From assembly GCA_021401465.1 (NCBI GenBank), contig JADDMT010000225.1:1-31405 (forward strand): DNA of 31,405 nucleotides. The letters run 5' to 3'. The stretch is from Teratosphaeria epicoccoides (Eukaryota; Ascomycota; Dothideomycetes; Mycosphaerellales; Teratosphaeriaceae). The notes under the pieces are model-generated. The model was not told the DNA's origin, made no database searches, and was given only the letters and a program-made list of their open reading frames with translations. The translations under genes and the position numbers were made by a program. How positions within the stretch are numbered: the stretch's first letter is position 1; the number at the start of each line of letters is the position of its first letter. Positions 30,526 through 31,405 of the stretch are shown here, piece after piece.

Positions 30526-31015
30526 TGTCATAAGGGTAGGTGCCGATGGCAGGAAGGTGACTAGGTGTTAGACTCGGGAGCTGTGAAGAATATCGACAAT
30601 GGCAGTTAACCTTGTAACTGACTCTCCTCTAAGCAAGAGAGGATTAAATTGAGATTAAGCACGAAGCTCCTAACTGCCTGTCCTAAAGCTATCCCTATAT
30701 ACTAGAGAGCGACAGAGCAGCTCTGTTAGATCTGTCGACAGACCCGACAGATCCGTGTCTGTAGATCTGTGGACTAACCCTACAGATCTAAGGGTCTGTT
30801 ATCACGTGACAGATCCCTTCTTCCTTACAAGCCCATAGATCTGTAGACTAACCCTATAGATCTAGGGATCTGTCCTCACGTGACAGATCCTTTCTTCTAT
30901 GACTATACCTATGACTCATAGTACTCCTATGACAGTACTATGACTCATAGCACTCAGGACCTACATGATCCTGTATCCTATAGTACTCCGGACAGTACTC
31001 CTGACACTCATGACA
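30526..31015 (-). repeat. 3' LTR of element 2D (490 bp)
   Basis: TGTCATGAG...CTTATGACA ends. It contains a tandem duplication of about 74 bp, each unit with AGATCTGT...A(C/T)AGATCT inverted arms (30763-30789 and 30837-30863) and a CACGTG palindrome (30803-30808 and 30877-30882). This copy shows the palindromes best because it has fewer RIP changes. Confidence 0.93.
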
Positions 31016-31028
31016 CTATCCCCCTCTT
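31016..31028 (-). other. Polypurine tract of element 2D
   Basis: AAGAGGGGGATAG on the minus strand directly next to the LTR; identical to that of 2B. Confidence 0.78.
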
Positions 31029-31205
31029 AGTCTAGCTCGTCCCTGAGCTACCTCATTAGTACGGGGTTTCTCTTGTTTCTTCTTTCAAACTATGATGTCT
31101 TCTCTTTCTACATTACTGCCTTGTGTCATTCTAGACACTGACGCCCCTTTAACGCAGAAACGCAAACGCCGCGCGAATCGAATTCATCGTTAGGGCCAGG
31201 ACAGC

Positions 31206-31405
31206 ATGAAGTCCTGTACTTAGTGTCAAGAGCTAAAGCTCGTCTGTCGGGTACACATTTCCTTAGGGAAATGTTCGCAATGTCACTTTAGCAACTGTCG
31301 GAGTTACGACGCGAAGGTGACAGAGGTCGAATAGAAGAAGTTAGGCGATCGGCGGAAAAGACTAATTGCCGATCTCGATCGTGCGAAGGTAGTCCTAGCC
31401 GAAGC
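31206..31405 (+). pseudogene. Convergent Zn2Cys6-like ORF of element 2D (3' cut by window)
   Basis: ATG at 31206, MKSCT-C..., with all six cluster cysteines still encoded (codons 4, 7, 14, 23, 26, 31; gaps 2-6-8-2-4). A TAG at codon 6 and another near codon 43 interrupt it. The coiled coil begins (KRLIADLDRAKVVLAEA) before the window ends. It is the best-preserved N-terminus of the three copies and defines the start codon used for the others. Confidence 0.7.

Larger units (their letters stand above)
30526..31405 (-). mobile_element. Element 2D: 3' end of an element 2 copy, running off the window
   Basis: Minus orientation: 3' LTR (30526-31015), polypurine tract (31016-31028) and the start of the convergent plus-strand gene. 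It is inserted in the protease region of 2C, in opposite orientation. It is the least mutated element 2 copy: the ATG of the convergent gene and most of its CpA-containing codons are intact. Confidence 0.9.

Noticed and set aside
1..31405. Use of a variant genetic code with TAG read as an amino acid
   Set aside because: Stop positions differ between copies, and CAG/TGG occur at the matching sites in less mutated copies, which fits RIP rather than recoding.
1..31405. CRISPR arrays, bacterial operons, rRNA or tRNA genes
   Set aside because: The repeated AGATCTGT units belong to LTRs; no tRNA or rRNA signature and no ribosome-binding-site pattern was seen.

Overview
The window is a nest of decayed LTR retrotransposons from a filamentous fungus, most likely an ascomycete (Pezizomycotina) with repeat-induced point mutation (RIP). 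I see no intact host gene, no RNA gene and no CRISPR. Almost every coding frame is readable over long stretches and is broken mainly by TAG/TAA, where CAG, CAA or TGG would be expected. Copies of the same element differ almost only by C/T and G/A, usually in a CpA/TpG context. This is the RIP signature.

Layout. (1) 1-6491, minus: element '1A', a Ty3-type chromovirus with one fused Gag-Pol frame (6082 down to 1118), a 5' LTR at 6131-6491 and a second gene on the opposite strand (1-977). Its 3' end lies outside the window. It is inserted into the RT region of (2) 6492-10032, plus: element '2A', the pol 3' half of a second chromovirus, with a convergent gene and a 3' LTR. (3) 10033-12270: a minus-strand copia RT/RNase H relic containing a possible solo LTR. 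(4) 12271-15369, minus: '1B', the 3' part of a second copy of element 1, with LTR, polypurine tract and a complete 500-codon convergent gene that has its own TATA box. (5) 15370-17775, plus: a truncated copia relic. (6) 17866-19518, minus: a broken cysteine-rich gene resembling fungal DUF3716 proteins. (7) 19519-26535, minus: '2B', a structurally complete 7.0 kb element 2 with two LTRs, gag, -1 frameshifted pol, chromodomain and convergent gene. (8) 26536-27183, minus: gag fragment of a third chromovirus, then about 0.8 kb of unassigned sequence. (9) 27998-30525, plus: '2C', 5' LTR, gag and the start of pol, cut by (10) 30526-31405, minus: '2D', the 3' end of another element 2 copy.

The most unusual content is architectural. 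Both chromovirus families carry, downstream of pol and on the opposite strand, a convergent accessory gene. In element 1 it is a 500-codon basic protein of unknown family behind its own TATA box. In element 2 it is a 208-codon protein with a Zn2Cys6-like cysteine cluster and a coiled coil, and its 3' end overlaps the antisense of the chromodomain. Element 1 also shows a Tf1-like self-priming arrangement. Element 2 shows an in-phase GGGAAAC slippery heptamer with a downstream stem at the gag/pol junction, conserved in two copies.

The least mutated copies (1A, 2D) are those inserted into other elements, and the most mutated are the hosts, so RIP load follows nesting order. All products are described as the families are known to act; none of the frames shown here could be translated intact.
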